From JAJEFO01 sp022819605 (lineage in GTDB: Bacteria > Pseudomonadota > Alphaproteobacteria > Rhodobacterales > Rhodobacteraceae), in contig OZ244901.1 of NCBI GenBank assembly GCA_965221545.1, forward strand, positions 2,728,001 through 2,792,000: DNA of 64,000 nucleotides. Direction: 5' to 3'. Below, piece after piece: positions 63,078 through 64,000 of this stretch (the first letter of the stretch is position 1; every line of letters begins with the position of its first letter). Under the pieces are notes generated by a model, which worked only from the letters and a program-made list of their open reading frames with translations, did not search any database and was not told the DNA's origin. Position numbers and translations under genes: made by a program.

Positions 63078-63730
63078 ATCTGCTGACGCATCAGGTCGCT
63101 ATGGTCTCCGGCTCGAAACCGTTTGTTCACAGCACCCCGCAGAAACTTGCCTTCTGCGAACGGCTTGCGGGCCACCATCCGTTCCATCGCCGCTTCCACA
63201 TCGTCGGATATGAAGTCAGATACCGGGCGGTCCGGTGCGTCCGCGGCCACGATATTTTTGAGAAAGCCTGCCATGATGTCCATGTCACGCCAGGCGTCAT
63301 AACCCACTGCTTCATCTCGGCGTTCAAGATATCCAAACGCGCCACCGCAATCCTCTGGCGGACAAGCGCCGAAACCGCCAATGCAAATGGGATGGAACTT
63401 CTTCGGGGGCGGGTCGATCGCTTCAACGCGGATCTCGTGCTCCCAATGATCCCCCATGTCATAGATGTAAGAGAACCGTTCATTCACGCTGAAATCGAAT
63501 TCAAGCAGGGGCACATCCGGATTCGCGGCATGCAACTCGAATGAGCCGTATCGCACCGCGTAGATATCGAAGAGAAACAGATGAATGCCTTCCCAGCCCA
63601 TCGCCACCTGAAAAATCCCGTGCAACTCGTGCAGGGTCGTTGAAACCGGCACCAGAACCCGCCGCCAGATCATCGGGCTGATCCCGATCAGGCGAATTTT
63701 CAGCTGAACAAGTTCCGGAGCGGCTGGCAT
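63044..63730 (-). CDS. plasmid pRiA4b ORF-3-like passenger protein
   Basis: Product of 228 residues in the same family as the gene at 740. Shared landmarks are SPMIWRRVLVPVSTTLHELH, VAMGWEGIHLFLF, FSYIYDMGDHWEHEIRVEAI and CIGGFGACPPEDCGGAFGY. Here the His-Glu pair in DHWEHEIRVE and the following Cys residues are complete. Carried inside the ISKra4-like element as its first gene. The last 15 residues read into the resolvase fragment, so the native C-terminus is replaced. Role unknown. Confidence 0.85.
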   Translation of the reverse strand: MPAAPELVQLKIRLIGISPMIWRRVLVPVSTTLHELHGIFQVAMGWEGIHLFLFDIYAVRYGSFELHAANPDVPLLEFDFSVNERFSYIYDMGDHWEHEIRVEAIDPPPKKFHPICIGGFGACPPEDCGGAFGYLERRDEAVGYDAWRDMDIMAGFLKNIVAADAPDRPVSDFISDDVEAAMERMVARKPFAEGKFLRGAVNKRFRAGDHSDLMRQQITPSPSSSGIF

Positions 63731-63790
63731 CCGAAACCCTTGTCAGCATCAAGCCCAAGATTCAACTGCCCCACACTTTGCGGTAGTCTC

Positions 63791-64000
63791 AGACAACACA
63801 CCGGATCTCGAACGCCGATTGACGTGTACGCTGTCAGTTGAAGAAAATCCCAAGAAACGGATTGGTGAAGTCGATGTTGCCGTTCCCGATTCCATTGACG
63901 CAGTCACCTCAAGACCCTACTGACCTGCCTCCATCCGCAGATTCTGAGTCAGTAGCAGCATGCGCGAAGTCAACCAAATTTGGCTAAAATACGAAGACCA
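63791..64000. other. window end, nothing recognised
   Basis: No gene or RNA recognised in these 210 bases. Confidence 0.3.

Larger units (their letters stand above)
61420..63790 (-). mobile_element. complete ISKra4-like element with pRiA4b ORF-3 passenger
   Basis: Ends GAGAGTACCGCAAAGTGCGG (61420) and, inverted, GAGACTACCGCAAAGTGTGG (from 63790): at least 24 of 27 bases match. Inside are, in minus-strand order, a pRiA4b ORF-3-like gene, a serine-resolvase tail and an ISKra4-family transposase. 2371 bp. No convincing target duplication was seen. Confidence 0.8.

Noticed and set aside
1..64000. tRNA and rRNA genes
   Set aside because: No T-loop or anticodon-arm pattern and no rRNA segment was noticed by eye. 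A tRNA scan would be decisive; a hit would refute this.

Overview
The window looks like accessory-rich chromosome of a GC-rich alphaproteobacterium, most likely of the Rhodobacterales/roseobacter type. The basis is overall composition plus abundant TRAP and ABC uptake systems, class III CoA-transferase and urocanase genes, and IclR/LysR/AraC regulators. This placement is inference: there is no rRNA or other taxonomic marker here. No tRNA or rRNA gene and no CRISPR array was recognised.

Layout. (1) 1-2574: end of a spermidine/putrescine-type ABC permease, a pRiA4b ORF-3-like gene and an AraC regulator. (2) 2639-4747: a complete insertion sequence with 30-bp inverted repeats and flanking CTAG. 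It sits 30 bp upstream of a translationally coupled branched-chain-amino-acid-type ABC operon with a terminal alpha/beta hydrolase (4778-10103). (3) 10635-18282: a TRAP transporter divergent from an IclR regulator, which leads an overlapping operon of quinone-oxidoreductase-like protein, CoA-transferase and urocanase. A Gfo/Idh/MocA oxidoreductase follows at 18572-19573. (4) 18279-24550: a graveyard of transposase fragments (IS5, IS110, IS6, IS3, IS4, TnpB), tandem repeats and small palindromic elements. It surrounds an orphan Fic protein with a degenerate active site and a phosphotransferase. (5) 24552-29281: a tight five-gene operon (LOG, PP-loop ATPase, NUDIX, PLP enzyme, EamA exporter) divergent from a LysR regulator, a candidate small-molecule pathway. 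(6) 29982-31469: replicative helicase DnaB. (7) 31693-44173: a 4036-residue modular autotransporter whose 5' region carries 29 copies of a 7-bp repeat, a probable phase-variation switch. (8) 45082-48815: topoisomerase I and a LysR regulator. (9) 49215-51242: relics of a toxin-antitoxin pair, a 149-bp palindromic element, an ISKra4-type transposase and a lipoyl-like domain. (10) 51315-56259: an operon of M24 peptidase, TRAP DctPQM and aldo/keto reductase, with a second insertion sequence of the first family inserted at the CTAG that overlaps the last stop codon. (11) 58372-64000: a 91-bp MITE, fragments of a restriction endonuclease, a Tn3 transposase and a Fic protein, a D-amino-acid-transaminase-like gene, and a complete ISKra4-like element carrying a pRiA4b ORF-3 passenger and a resolvase tail.

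Functionally, the intact parts are catabolic uptake modules (one ABC, two TRAP) tied to local regulators and enzymes, one candidate biosynthesis/export operon, one giant surface protein, and two DNA-maintenance genes. The rest is a dense record of insertion and decay, with at least three kinds of short palindromic element, one apparently related to the ISKra4-like element present here.
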